This document shows, piece by piece, positions 1 to 7,119 of a stretch of DNA of 9,038 nt. The translations under genes and the position numbers were made by a program. The DNA is from an uncultured Ignavibacteriota bacterium (lineage in GTDB: Bacteria; Bacteroidota; Ignavibacteria; Tepidaquicellales; Tepidaquicellaceae). The stretch lies in contig CALKAJ010000405.1 in the NCBI GenBank assembly GCA_937983305.1, forward strand, positions 1 through 9,038, written 5' to 3'. The notes beneath the pieces are model-generated. The model made no database searches and had not been told where the DNA came from. It worked only from the letters and a program-made list of their open reading frames with translations. Each line of letters begins with the position of its first letter. Position 1 is the first letter of the stretch.

Positions 1-165
1 GCAAAATCCGTGTCTTCTGTGAATCGCTCTGCTCGGACTTACAGGACTTTCTCTCTCAGTTCAAGAGAAAAAAACACCCATAATAAATTATGCCTTTTCA
101 ACAACTTAACGCATATAAACCCCTGTAAATTGGGCTTTTTCACGCCCTTTCCTGCTGCCCTTCTC

Positions 166-196
166 TTGACAATCGGATTTTCTCATACTATTTTTG
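166..196 (+). promoter_or_regulatory. Probable Bacteroidota-type promoter for the phage-like cluster
   Basis: TTGACA at 166-171 is followed, 17 nt later, by TATTTTTG at 189-196, an exact match to the Bacteroidota -7 consensus TAnnTTTG. Transcription would start just downstream, giving a very short leader before the ribosome binding site at 203-208. This is pattern matching only; no expression data are available. Confidence 0.5.
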
Positions 197-202
197 CAAA
201 GA

Positions 203-208
203 AAGGAG
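203..208 (+). promoter_or_regulatory. Ribosome binding site that fixes the start of the 218-793 gene
   Basis: AAGGAG lies 9 nt before the ATG at 218. It favours that start over the in-frame ATG at 230. A strong Shine-Dalgarno sequence is unusual here; the only other clear one precedes the 58-aa gene at 1386, so the two phage-like genes share this trait. Confidence 0.65.
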
Positions 209-217
209 TTATAAAAA

Positions 218-793
218 ATGCAACCTAAAATGGAAAATAAAATTAACACAAACACATTAACATCCGTAATGAAAAACTGGCAATCCGATATGCTTCACTT
301 CGGCAAAGAAATCCTGAGACCCGGAAAAGACTACGGATTAATAAACGGATTTGATAAGCCCGTATTGCTGAAACCCGGTGCGGAAAAACTTTGCAAAGCC
401 TACGATTTGCAAATCAAAAATCTTGACTGCGTAAACGAAGTTTTCAACCTTGAAAAACCTTTTATTGACGTAACTTACAAATGCGTACTCAGTTCAAAAG
501 ACGGATTAAATCTCGGCGTATGCGAAGGCAATGCAAACAGCGAAGAGCCGAAATTCAAGTATGTTTATTCAAGAACAAATTACAAACCTCCGAAATCCGA
601 AGCCGATAAACTGAAACTGGAAGGCAAAGGAAGATGGCTTAAAAGCGGCAACGAATGGCTCTGGACTGAGAAAAGATTGAACGGCGAAATCATAGGACAA
701 AAAAACACAATAAAAAAAATTGCTCAGAAAAGAGCTTTTGTCGGTGCGGTATTAATGGCAACCTGCACCTCAGAATATTTTTCACAGGACTAA
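218..793 (+). CDS. Phage/plasmid-type conserved protein with a KPxLLKPGAEKLC block, possibly linked to recombination
   Basis: This is a 191-aa soluble protein with no signal peptide or membrane segment. Residues 39-59 carry the block YG..NG.DKPVLLKPGAEKLC, which I recognise from uncharacterised proteins of phages, plasmids and integrative elements. A Cys-containing segment (C71, C89, C102) leads to a KFKYVYSR stretch near 112-119. The C-terminus has the basic helix NTIKKIAQKRAFVGAVLMAT (163-182), then SEYFSQD. In other members of this family the same helix has the form KMAKKRALVDAxLxATxxSDxFTQD. The KRA helix loosely resembles that of Rad52/Sak-type single-strand annealing proteins, but this is inference and I assign no reaction. 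The start is set by AAGGAG at 203-208. The gene leads a co-directional cluster with the HNH-like gene 26 nt downstream. Confidence 0.85.
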   Translation: MQPKMENKINTNTLTSVMKNWQSDMLHFGKEILRPGKDYGLINGFDKPVLLKPGAEKLCKAYDLQIKNLDCVNEVFNLEKPFIDVTYKCVLSSKDGLNLGVCEGNANSEEPKFKYVYSRTNYKPPKSEADKLKLEGKGRWLKSGNEWLWTEKRLNGEIIGQKNTIKKIAQKRAFVGAVLMATCTSEYFSQD

Positions 794-819
794 TTTTTAA
801 AAAATAAATTTTAAATATT

Positions 820-1299
820 ATGAAACCAATTCCCGGATTTCCTTTATACTATGCGGGAAGTGACGGACGCATTTATAAAAAAAGGAATAACAGATTCAAA
901 CAGCTTACTCATTTTATTCCTCCCGGCTCAAATTATTTTTCGGTTTATCTTTGTACGGGAGGAGTTGAGAAAAAGGGTATGCAGGTGCATAAGTTAATGG
1001 CGATGGCATATTTCAACATCAACCCTTCAAATTACAAGGTGATTCACATTGATAAAGATTTATTAAACAATAAACCCGAAAATATTTCAATCGAAAAAAG
1101 TGAAAAACCCGAAGAAAATTACAATGAAGTTTCGAGAAGGAGGGCTGTATCGCAGTATGAAAGGCTTTTTGAAAGGCATTTGAATTTTGACAGAAGCAAA
1201 ATTGAGTGGAAGAGATATGAAACAGTTCGAACAAAGGGAAATTACAAAAATACATACAACTATTTATTGGTTCACCTTAAGTCTGCCGGCATTTTATAA
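820..1299 (+). CDS. NUMOD4/HNH-like putative endonuclease
   Basis: This 159-aa protein opens with IPGFPLYYAGSDGRIYK (4-20), which matches the NUMOD4 pattern (GYE.Y.VSN.GRV) found in phage HNH and homing-type endonucleases. The HNH_3-like core follows: VHKLMAMAYF (56-65, H57), then IHID (75-78, H76 and D78), NN (83-84) and PENI (86-89). The family usually has Asn before the second His (NHxD), but this protein has Ile75, so catalysis is uncertain. The C-terminal 60 residues are basic and Arg-rich and could bind DNA. The ATG at 820 lies in an A/T-rich leader without a Shine-Dalgarno sequence. It follows the 191-aa gene by 26 nt and is probably co-transcribed. Such genes are common passengers in phages and mobile elements. 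Confidence 0.75.
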   Translation: MKPIPGFPLYYAGSDGRIYKKRNNRFKQLTHFIPPGSNYFSVYLCTGGVEKKGMQVHKLMAMAYFNINPSNYKVIHIDKDLLNNKPENISIEKSEKPEENYNEVSRRRAVSQYERLFERHLNFDRSKIEWKRYETVRTKGNYKNTYNYLLVHLKSAGIL

Positions 1300-1322
1300 C
1301 CGGTACTAATTTCAGTTTTTTT
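1284..1322 (+). terminator. Weak possible intrinsic terminator after the HNH-like gene
   Basis: TGCCGG (1284-1289) can pair with CCGGTA (1300-1305) through six base pairs, one of them a G-U wobble, around a 10-nt loop. A run of seven T follows at 1316-1322. The stem overlaps the stop codon and the T-run starts about 10 nt after the stem, so this is a poor terminator and may only attenuate transcription. Confidence 0.25.
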
Positions 1323-1374
1323 AAATTAAAAGTAATTTATATTATTCAAAACCTTTAATTTACAAAAACTAAAC

Positions 1375-1380
1375 AGGAGA
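1375..1380 (+). promoter_or_regulatory. Ribosome binding site of the 58-aa gene
   Basis: AGGAGA ends 5 nt before the ATG at 1386. It is among the best Shine-Dalgarno matches in the window and is the main sequence argument that the small ORF is translated. Confidence 0.7.
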
Positions 1381-1385
1381 AAACA

Positions 1386-1562
1386 ATGAACGTCAAAATA
1401 GAAAACGGGAAGTTGTTTATTGAAATTGATTTGCAGGAGCCTACACCAAGTGCTTCCGGAAAAACTTTAGTTGTTGCAACTACTCACGGAAACGTAGTCA
1501 CGGATTGCGTTATCAACGAAAAGCCTGTAGTTATTGGCTTGAATGCATACATTAAGAAATAA
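1386..1562 (+). CDS. Small phage-type conserved protein (58 aa), function unknown
   Basis: A complete 58-codon ORF starts at ATG 1386 behind AGGAGA and ends with TAA 1560-1562. The protein begins MNVKIENGKLFIEIDL, continues with a Pro/Ser turn (PTPSASGKTLVV, residues 19-30), and ends with GLNAYIKK. I recognise the pattern KIENGKL...PSASGKTLVVA(S/T)T.GN...V.GKPV.(I/V)G.NAY(I/V)K from small uncharacterised proteins in phage-like regions. It is mostly short beta strands with no membrane segment. Its reaction and partners are unknown. The ORF 87 nt downstream of the HNH-like gene is on the same strand, so it probably belongs to the same phage-like cluster, although its own leader could hold a promoter. 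Confidence 0.82.
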   Translation: MNVKIENGKLFIEIDLQEPTPSASGKTLVVATTHGNVVTDCVINEKPVVIGLNAYIKK

Positions 1563-1844
1563 AAATGACTTTGTTTATTTAAAATTTTTATATACATTTT
1601 GCATAGGTTATAGATGTAAACAGAATTTTATTATAAGTTCTTTGACATCTCGGGTTTGTTTAGATTCTTCAATAGAAGGTGGAGATTTTTTCGCTCGCAT
1701 TCCAAATAATCAACGTTACCGGTTTATTTAATATATTTTTAAAATAAAAAAGTATTAAACACAGTTCAGAATATTTTCTCTGTCCTGTAAAATTCATTAT
1801 TGAAACTTACTAAAATTATTTTGTCAAACTAAAAACAAATCAAT
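1563..1844. other. 282-bp AT-rich intergenic stretch, no supported gene
   Basis: This stretch separates the phage-like cluster from the secreted protein gene. I see no RNA gene and no coding region with a start signal. Near 1661-1702 is GATTCTTC followed by TTCGCTCGCATTCC; on the reverse strand this reads GGAATGCGAGCG and then GAAGAATC, reminiscent of decayed intergenic repeats in Bacteroidota. TTATTTTG at 1816-1823 is one base off the TAnnTTTG promoter box and could serve the gene at 1845, but no upstream element sits at the right distance. Confidence 0.4.
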
Positions 1845-3302
1845 ATGGTTAAGAAATTATTTATTTTTACGGTAGTACTAATTTCATATCTTACATTTAC
1901 AATAGAACATTGCTATGCCCAGTGGCAGCCTGATGTCCGCCTGACGAATGACCCGGGAAGTTCTTACACATCTGAAAACAATGCATGGTGTATTGCTGCA
2001 TATGGGAATGTAGTTCATGCAGTTTGGGCTGACAATCGGGACGGCATTAATGGAGAAATCTATTATAAGCGTTCCACTAACTTAGGATTAAACTGGGAGC
2101 CGGATACTCGTTTGACAAATGACACTTCCAGTTCTTATACACCTTCAATCGCTGTATATGGCTCGATTGTGCATGTTGTATGGCAAGACAATCGCAACGG
2201 CAATGTGGAGATATATTATAAACGCTCTACAGATAATGGTTTTACGTGGAGTGCAGATACTCGCTTGACAAATAGTATTGGTTATTCCAGAAATCCCTCT
2301 ATCGCAGTCTCTGCTTCAAATGTAAATATAGTCTGGGATGATAATCGCGATGGCAATTATGAAATCTATTACAAACGTTCAACAGATGGTGGTGTAAACT
2401 GGGAGGCGGATACTCGCCTAACTAATAACACAAGTTCTTCAGGGTCTGCCTCTATTACTGCTGTCGGCTTGTTTGTGCATATTGTATGGTATGATAATCG
2501 TGACGGTAATAATGAAATATATTATAAACTTTCCACAAACAGTGGATTAAACTGGGGGGCGGACACACGCCTAACGTACAACACAGATAATTCAATTCAA
2601 CCTTCCATTGCTGTTGCTGGCTCTCTAGTTCATGTTTTATGGGCTGACTATCGTTATAACGTTGAGATATTCTATAAACGCTCCACAGATGGAGGTATGT
2701 CATGGGGTGATGATATACGATTGACGAATAACAGTGGTAATTCTTGGTATCCCTCTATCGCAATATCCGGTTCATTTATGAATATTGTTTGGTCTGATAA
2801 TTCCGATGGTAATTTTGAAATTTATTACAAACATTCTACAAATAATGGACTAATTTGGGGAAATGACACACGTCTGACAAACAACACAGCTGTGTCTATT
2901 AATCCTTCAATCGCAAATTCTGGTTCTAATTTGCATGTTGTTTGGACTGATAGTCGTGACGGTAATAATGAGATATATTACAAACGAAACCCAACAGGAA
3001 ATCCAACAAATATACAAATTATAACATCAGAAATCCCAACTGCTTTTTCACTTGAGCAGAATTATCCGAACCCGTTTAACCCAATTACGAACATTAAATT
3101 TCAAATTGCAAAATCCGGGAATGTAAAATTAATAGTCTTCGACATCCTCGGCAAAGAAGTCGCAACCCTTGTAAATGAATCACTTCAGCCCGGTACATAT
3201 GAAACAACATTCGATGCAAGCAACCTCACATCCGGAATATATTTTTACCGATTACAAACTGATAAGTTTGTTGAAACAAAAAAAATGTCACTAATAAAAT
3301 AA
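1845..3302 (+). CDS. Secreted seven-repeat Asp-box (BNR/sialidase-like) protein with T9SS sorting domain
   Basis: The 485-aa product has a Sec signal peptide (residues 1-25: two Lys, a hydrophobic core, then CYA before Q26). Seven repeats of about 51 residues fill about 27-390. Each has W.xDTRLTN, a variable turn, PSIA, (V/I)H(V/I)VW, DNRDGN and EIYYKRS. Repeats 1-6 end in an Asp-box-like S(T)(D/N)xGxxW; repeat 7 lacks it and runs into NPTGNPT. Seven units suggest a seven-bladed propeller, as in sialidase-type proteins. I see no catalytic Arg triad, so enzyme activity is not claimed; binding or surface exposure is likelier. Residues 401-485 form a type A T9SS C-terminal domain with NYPNPFNP (406-413), FDILGKEVATLVN and a SGIYFYRL...KKMSLIK end, which directs outer-membrane translocation and surface attachment or release. 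The gene stands alone, 282 nt after the phage-like cluster. Confidence 0.93.
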   Translation: MVKKLFIFTVVLISYLTFTIEHCYAQWQPDVRLTNDPGSSYTSENNAWCIAAYGNVVHAVWADNRDGINGEIYYKRSTNLGLNWEPDTRLTNDTSSSYTPSIAVYGSIVHVVWQDNRNGNVEIYYKRSTDNGFTWSADTRLTNSIGYSRNPSIAVSASNVNIVWDDNRDGNYEIYYKRSTDGGVNWEADTRLTNNTSSSGSASITAVGLFVHIVWYDNRDGNNEIYYKLSTNSGLNWGADTRLTYNTDNSIQPSIAVAGSLVHVLWADYRYNVEIFYKRSTDGGMSWGDDIRLTNNSGNSWYPSIAISGSFMNIVWSDNSDGNFEIYYKHSTNNGLIWGNDTRLTNNTAVSINPSIANSGSNLHVVWTDSRDGNNEIYYKRNPTGNPTNIQIITSEIPTAFSLEQNYPNPFNPITNIKFQIAKSGNVKLIVFDILGKEVATLVNESLQPGTYETTFDASNLTSGIYFYRLQTDKFVETKKMSLIK

Positions 3303-3413
3303 TATCAAATAATACAACAGCTCTCGACATCCGGTTATACTACAATTTATCAATATTATGATTTATAAAAGAAAACATTAGAGGAAAAGAATTGACAACA
3401 TTAATAAATTTTT

Positions 3414-3439
3414 AATTGATGATATAAAAAAAATCAATT
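3414..3439 (+). promoter_or_regulatory. Short inverted repeat upstream of the PH/SHOCT gene
   Basis: AATTGAT (3414-3420) is mirrored by ATCAATT (3433-3439) across a 12-nt spacer, centred about 37 nt before the ATG at 3464. Its place fits an operator or leader hairpin, but in such AT-rich DNA a 7-bp match may be chance. A TTGACA at 3392-3397 lies upstream without a well-spaced -10 box. Confidence 0.2.
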
Positions 3440-3463
3440 CACTATATTAAATAATTAACAAAA

Positions 3464-3961
3464 ATGGCAAACTACAAAAGAGCATTATTTCTTGTACAAG
3501 AACATCTTGACAAAGGTGAAAGTATTCATACATCAGTTTTTGGGTCATATAGAGGAAAACTAATGGGTAATGACATAACCAGAAATGGTATTTTTGTTGC
3601 TACTGAAAAGAGACTCATTTTTTACGCAAAAAAAGTATTCGGATATGATCTCGAAACTTTCCCTTATAAAAATATTTCATCTATAGAAAAGTCCAAAGGA
3701 ATGTTGGGTCACACCATAACAATATTTACCTCAGGGAATAAAGCAAAAATGAAATGGATTAATCAAGGAAATGTCGATAAATTCACAAAATTCGTTATCT
3801 CAAAAATAGGATATCAGGTACAAGTTAATTCGCAAGTAAATTCTTCTAAAAATGACGACATTCCTTCTCAAATTCTGAAATTATCTGAACTTAGAGATAA
3901 AGGAATTCTAACAGAAGAAGAATTTTCCAAAAAGAAATTTGAACTCCTTGCTAAAATGTAA
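3464..3961 (+). CDS. Bacterial PH-like domain protein with C-terminal SHOCT domain
   Basis: This 165-aa protein has no signal peptide or membrane helix. Residues about 8-115 look like a bacterial PH domain of the YokE-like group: NGIFVATEKRLIFYAKK (41-57), FPYKNISSIEKSKG (66-79), then HTITIFTSGNKAKMKW (83-98) and an amphipathic helix. A linker rich in Ser, Asn and Gln (119-132) leads to a SHOCT domain (133-162) with the pattern ILKLSELRDKGILTEEEF, KKKFELL. SHOCT domains are short helical hairpins found at the ends of many bacterial proteins and are thought to aid oligomerisation. PH-SHOCT proteins are usually predicted cytoplasmic or membrane-peripheral; their ligand is unknown. No Shine-Dalgarno sequence precedes the ATG. 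The gene stands alone, with 161 and 367 nt of non-coding DNA on either side. Confidence 0.88.
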   Translation: MANYKRALFLVQEHLDKGESIHTSVFGSYRGKLMGNDITRNGIFVATEKRLIFYAKKVFGYDLETFPYKNISSIEKSKGMLGHTITIFTSGNKAKMKWINQGNVDKFTKFVISKIGYQVQVNSQVNSSKNDDIPSQILKLSELRDKGILTEEEFSKKKFELLAKM

Positions 3962-4118
3962 AATGTGAAATGCTGAAAGGCAGTTTAAAGACAAAAGTAT
4001 ATAAATAATTACAGAGTCAATCAATTCTCAATTAACAAAACCGAAAGTGAAATGTATTATCTCATATAAGTGAGAAGGTTATTAAAAATCAATTGAATTA
4101 TATAAATTTATACATTAA

Positions 4119-4146
4119 TTTATTACATTAATCGGTCGGTAATAAA
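4119..4146 (+). promoter_or_regulatory. Perfect 8-bp inverted repeat, possible operator of the restriction operon
   Basis: TTTATTAC (4119-4126) and GTAATAAA (4139-4146) are exact reverse complements around a 12-nt spacer that contains CGGTCGG, the only GC-rich patch nearby. The left arm overlaps the second TACATTAAT repeat. The arrangement suits a dimeric regulator controlling hsdR, about 180 bp downstream. No control protein gene is visible in the window. Confidence 0.35.
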
Positions 4147-4187
4147 CGCTTTTAGAGGTTCCTTATAAAAATAAAAATATTTATTCT

Positions 4188-4325
4188 ATGCTAACAAGTG
4201 AGTTCGGAAATTTTGTAAATGCCATTAGAAAAGGAACTGAACACTGCCCATGTTTTCATAAGTGCTGTTTCCCGTATGCCGAACATTGGAATAATAATAA
4301 ATTTGCAAATATGTTAGTTATGTAA
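4188..4325 (+). CDS. Doubtful small Cys-rich ORF (45 aa) directly before hsdR
   Basis: This ORF runs from ATG 4188 to TAA 4323-4325 and stops 3 nt before the hsdR ATG. The peptide has a dense Cys/His cluster, EHCPCFHKCCFPYAEH (residues 18-33), that could bind a metal. There is no Shine-Dalgarno sequence and I do not recognise a family. The TAA is bracketed by the short repeat GTTATG. The close spacing to hsdR is what a leader peptide or coupled gene would show, but a promoter-like box (4298-4305) inside the ORF argues that it may be non-coding. Confidence 0.22.
   Translation: MLTSEFGNFVNAIRKGTEHCPCFHKCCFPYAEHWNNNKFANMLVM
4298..4305 (+). promoter_or_regulatory. Possible -7 promoter box for hsdR
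   Basis: TAAATTTG matches the Bacteroidota -7 consensus TAnnTTTG and lies 23 nt before the hsdR ATG, which would give a leader of roughly 10-15 nt. No TTTG or TTGACA element sits at the usual distance upstream, so the call is tentative. Confidence 0.3.
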
Positions 4326-4328
4326 GTT

Positions 4329-7118
4329 ATGCCAAACCAAAACCCGGAACAAATAGCAAGAGATAATATAGACAGACAATTGATTGCCTGCGGATGGCTT
4401 ATTCAGGATAAAAGCAAAATTAATCTTAGTGCCGGAATTGGTGTTGCTGTTAGAGAATATCAGACCGATGTTGGTCCTGCCGATTATGTGCTATTTGTTG
4501 AAGGAAAACCTGTTGGAATAATTGAAGCAAAAAGGGAAGAAGAAGGACACAAACTAACTGTTCACGAAGACCAGGCAGAATATTATGCGACTTCTAAACT
4601 CAAATACCTGAATAACGAAAATCTTCCTTTCGTGTATTTGAGCACCGGCGAAGTTACTACGTTAACCGATTACAGAGACCCAATGCCAAGAGGCAGAAAT
4701 GTTTTCACATTTCACAGACCTGAAACATTGAGAATCTGGCTAAATAAAACGAAATCTGTTCGGGCTGCATTGCATGACTTGAAAAATTTACCGGAAGAAG
4801 GACTTAGGGAATGTCAAATAAACGCAATAAACAACCTTGAAAAGTCTTTCAGACAAAACAAGCCAAGAGCATTAATACAAATGGCAACAGGCTCTGGAAA
4901 AACCTTCACAGCCATTACTTCAGTATATCGTTTATTGAAACTGAAAGACGATAATAACAACAACGTAGTAAGACGTATTCTTTTTTTGGTTGATACCAAA
5001 AATCTTGGTGAACAAGCTGAGCAGGAATTTATGAGTTATATTCCCAATGACGACAATCGCAAGTTTACAGAGCTCTATGGGGTTCATCGGCTGAAATCAA
5101 AATATATTCCGGAAGATAATCACGTTTACATCAGCACTATTCAACGTTTGTATGCCGTTTTGAAAGGTCAAGACCTCGACGAAAGTGCGGAAGAGGAAAA
5201 TCCAAATGAAAAAAAATGGCATCCAAAGGAAATACCGCCTGTGGAATACAATAAAGACTTGCCAATAGAATTTTTCGATTTCATTATCATTGATGAATGT
5301 CATAGGAGTATTTATAATCTATGGATGCAAGTACTCGATTATTTTGATGCTTTTCAGGTTGGTCTTACTGCTACTCCTGATGCCCGTACCTTTGCATATT
5401 TCCATCAGAATATTGTTTCTGAATATTCTCACGAAATGGCAGTAGCTGATGGCGTAAATGTCGGTTACGATGTGTATTTGATTGATACAAAAATTACCAA
5501 AAAAGGTGCTACGCTTTGGAAGGGTGCATATATTGAAACACGGGAAAAATTAAGCCGTAAGAAGCGGCTGGAATTACAAGATGAAGATGAAAATTATTCT
5601 GCAAAGCAATTGGACAAGGATATTGTCAATCCAAATCAAATACGTTTGATAATTCGCACTTTTAAAGAGAATTTGCCTGTAATGTTTCCCGACCGCTTCG
5701 ATAAAGATGGAAATTTCGAAGTTCCAAAAACACTGATATTTGCTAAAACCGATAGTCACGCTGACGATATAATCCAGATTGTAAGGGAAGAGTTTAACGA
5801 AGAAAACCGCTTTTGTAAAAAAGTAACTTACAAAGCGAATGAAGATCCTAAGTCTGTATTGGCACAATTCCGAAATGATTACCATCCTCGCATTGCTGTT
5901 ACAGTAGATATGATTGCTACCGGAACAGATGTAAAACCTCTGGAATGTTTGCTCTTTATGCGTGATGTGAAAAGCCGGAATTACTTTGAGCAAATGAAAG
6001 GACGAGGCACAAGGGTAATAAATTTTGACGATTTGAAAAAAGTTTCTCCATCTTCTAAAATCACGAAAGACCATTTTGTGATAATTGATGCCATAGGTGT
6101 GACAAAAAGTTTAAAAACCGACAGCAGACCGCTTGAGAAAAAGCCGGGTGTTCCTCTGAAAGATTTATTGGGAGCTGTAGCAGTAGGTGCAAGAGACGAA
6201 GATTTATTTACTTCACTGGCAAACCGATTGACCAGATTAGATAAGCAAATTACTGAAAAAGAGAGAAAACAATTTGAAGAAAAATCAGGCGGCATTCCTC
6301 TTTCTGCAGTGGTAAAAGATTTGTTGAATGTTTACAATCCCGATACTATTGAATCCATTACGCAAAAAGTAAAAGAAGAAAAAAGAGATGAAGTACCTGT
6401 GGCGATTGAAACTGCTATTATTGAGCAACTGGAAAAAATTCGAAACAATGCCGCAAAAGTTTTCACAGGCGAACTGAACGAATACATTGAAAATGTTCGT
6501 AAAGCTCACGAACAAAAAATAGATAACCTTAATCCTGATGAGCTGGTGAATGTTGGCTGGGACAAAGACAACAAAGATAAAGCAAATGAAACCGTTACAG
6601 CCTTTAAAGAATGGATTGAAAATCATAAAGATGAAATTGTTGCATTGCAGATTTTTTACGCACAGCCATACCGCAGACGTGAACTTACCTTTGCAATGAT
6701 TAAAGACCTTGTTGAGAAAATTATTCTGGACAAACCCGCCATTGCTCCAATGAGTGTATGGCGTGCTTATGAACAACTGGAAAACGTAAGCGGACAACCT
6801 AAGAATGAAATGGTTGCATTAGTATCTCTCATTCGAAAGGTGGCGGGAATTGATGCCGCACTAACGTCTTTTGATAAAACCGTTGACCGTAATTATCAGC
6901 AATGGATTTTGAAAAAAAATGCAGGTCAGCACAACCGCTTCACTAAGGAACAAATGGAATTTCTGTATATTATAAAAGACCAGATTGCAAATTCATTGCA
7001 TTTCGAAGCCGACGATTTTGAACTAAACGAGCAAGGAATGTTGGGACGGGCTTACAATGTTTTTGGCGAAGAACTGTATAAAATTATTAAAGAACTAAAC
7101 GAAGCATTGGCAGCGTAA
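4329..7118 (+). CDS. hsdR: Type I restriction enzyme R (restriction/translocase) subunit, EcoEI-like
   Basis: HsdR is the ATP-driven DNA translocase and nuclease of type I restriction complexes; it joins HsdM and HsdS and cuts unmodified foreign DNA far from the recognition site. The 929-aa length is normal for the EcoEI-like group. The N-terminal nuclease has D52, E66-A67-K68 and the QxxxY motif (Q82, Y86). The SF2 motor has Q163, Walker A MATGSGKT (185-192), DECH (322-325), TATP (347-350), FAKTDSHAD (471-479), VTVDMIATGTDVK (524-536) and QMKGRGTR (555-562). The C-terminal part, to about 925, fits the EcoEI_R_C domain and ends KELNEALAA. All key residues are present, so the subunit looks intact. 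The ATG at 4329 has no Shine-Dalgarno sequence, and an in-frame stop just upstream (TAA 4323-4325) excludes a longer start. It leads a tight operon; its last codons recur before hsdS. Confidence 0.96.
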   Translation: MPNQNPEQIARDNIDRQLIACGWLIQDKSKINLSAGIGVAVREYQTDVGPADYVLFVEGKPVGIIEAKREEEGHKLTVHEDQAEYYATSKLKYLNNENLPFVYLSTGEVTTLTDYRDPMPRGRNVFTFHRPETLRIWLNKTKSVRAALHDLKNLPEEGLRECQINAINNLEKSFRQNKPRALIQMATGSGKTFTAITSVYRLLKLKDDNNNNVVRRILFLVDTKNLGEQAEQEFMSYIPNDDNRKFTELYGVHRLKSKYIPEDNHVYISTIQRLYAVLKGQDLDESAEEENPNEKKWHPKEIPPVEYNKDLPIEFFDFIIIDECHRSIYNLWMQVLDYFDAFQVGLTATPDARTFAYFHQNIVSEYSHEMAVADGVNVGYDVYLIDTKITKKGATLWKGAYIETREKLSRKKRLELQDEDENYSAKQLDKDIVNPNQIRLIIRTFKENLPVMFPDRFDKDGNFEVPKTLIFAKTDSHADDIIQIVREEFNEENRFCKKVTYKANEDPKSVLAQFRNDYHPRIAVTVDMIATGTDVKPLECLLFMRDVKSRNYFEQMKGRGTRVINFDDLKKVSPSSKITKDHFVIIDAIGVTKSLKTDSRPLEKKPGVPLKDLLGAVAVGARDEDLFTSLANRLTRLDKQITEKERKQFEEKSGGIPLSAVVKDLLNVYNPDTIESITQKVKEEKRDEVPVAIETAIIEQLEKIRNNAAKVFTGELNEYIENVRKAHEQKIDNLNPDELVNVGWDKDNKDKANETVTAFKEWIENHKDEIVALQIFYAQPYRRRELTFAMIKDLVEKIILDKPAIAPMSVWRAYEQLENVSGQPKNEMVALVSLIRKVAGIDAALTSFDKTVDRNYQQWILKKNAGQHNRFTKEQMEFLYIIKDQIANSLHFEADDFELNEQGMLGRAYNVFGEELYKIIKELNEALAA

Positions 7119-7119
7119 T
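7082..7119 (+). repeat. Direct repeat copy 1: 3' end of hsdR
   Basis: This 38-bp stretch encodes the final residues of HsdR (IIKELNEALAA), its stop and one further base. It matches 8731-8768 at 34 of 38 positions by my count; the differences are at 7091, 7107, 7112 and 7114. Similarity falls off abruptly on the 5' side. It marks the left border of the tcmP/three-Cys insert. Confidence 0.85.

Larger units (their letters stand above)
3962..4328. other. 367-bp AT-rich intergenic region before the restriction operon
   Basis: There is no RNA gene or clearly coding ORF here. The region holds a small hairpin TCTCA/TGAGA (4060-4064, 4071-4075), a 9-nt direct repeat TACATTAAT (4111-4119 and 4124-4132), an inverted repeat at 4119-4146, a doubtful 45-aa Cys-rich ORF (4188-4325) and a TAnnTTTG match at 4298-4305. 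It most likely carries the control signals of the hsdR operon. Confidence 0.5.

Noticed and set aside
48..70. TTTCTCT/AGAGAAA hairpin followed by an A-run
   Set aside because: Stem has only A-T rich pairs, there is no T-run on the 3' side in either orientation that would make a terminator, and no upstream gene is visible.
10..228. 72-aa + strand ORF
   Set aside because: It reads through the promoter and ribosome binding site of the next gene, overlaps its start, has no start signal and no recognisable family. The opening bases (AAATCCGTGTCTTCTGTG) look like a common intergenic phrase rather than coding sequence.
1543..1731. 62-aa + strand ORF
   Set aside because: It begins inside the end of the 58-aa gene, lacks a ribosome binding site and its composition looks like translated intergenic DNA.
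770..1777. 12-bp direct repeat TCAGAATATTTT at 770-781 and 1766-1777, considered as attachment sites
   Set aside because: The first copy lies in the coding end of the 191-aa gene, the match does not continue, there is no integrase nearby, and a 12-bp AT-rich match is likely by chance.
5574..6797. Three long minus-strand ORFs (104-170 aa) opposite hsdR
   Set aside because: All lie inside the well supported hsdR frame and are rich in Phe, Ile and Cys as expected for antisense translation of an AT-rich gene; no motif or start signal.
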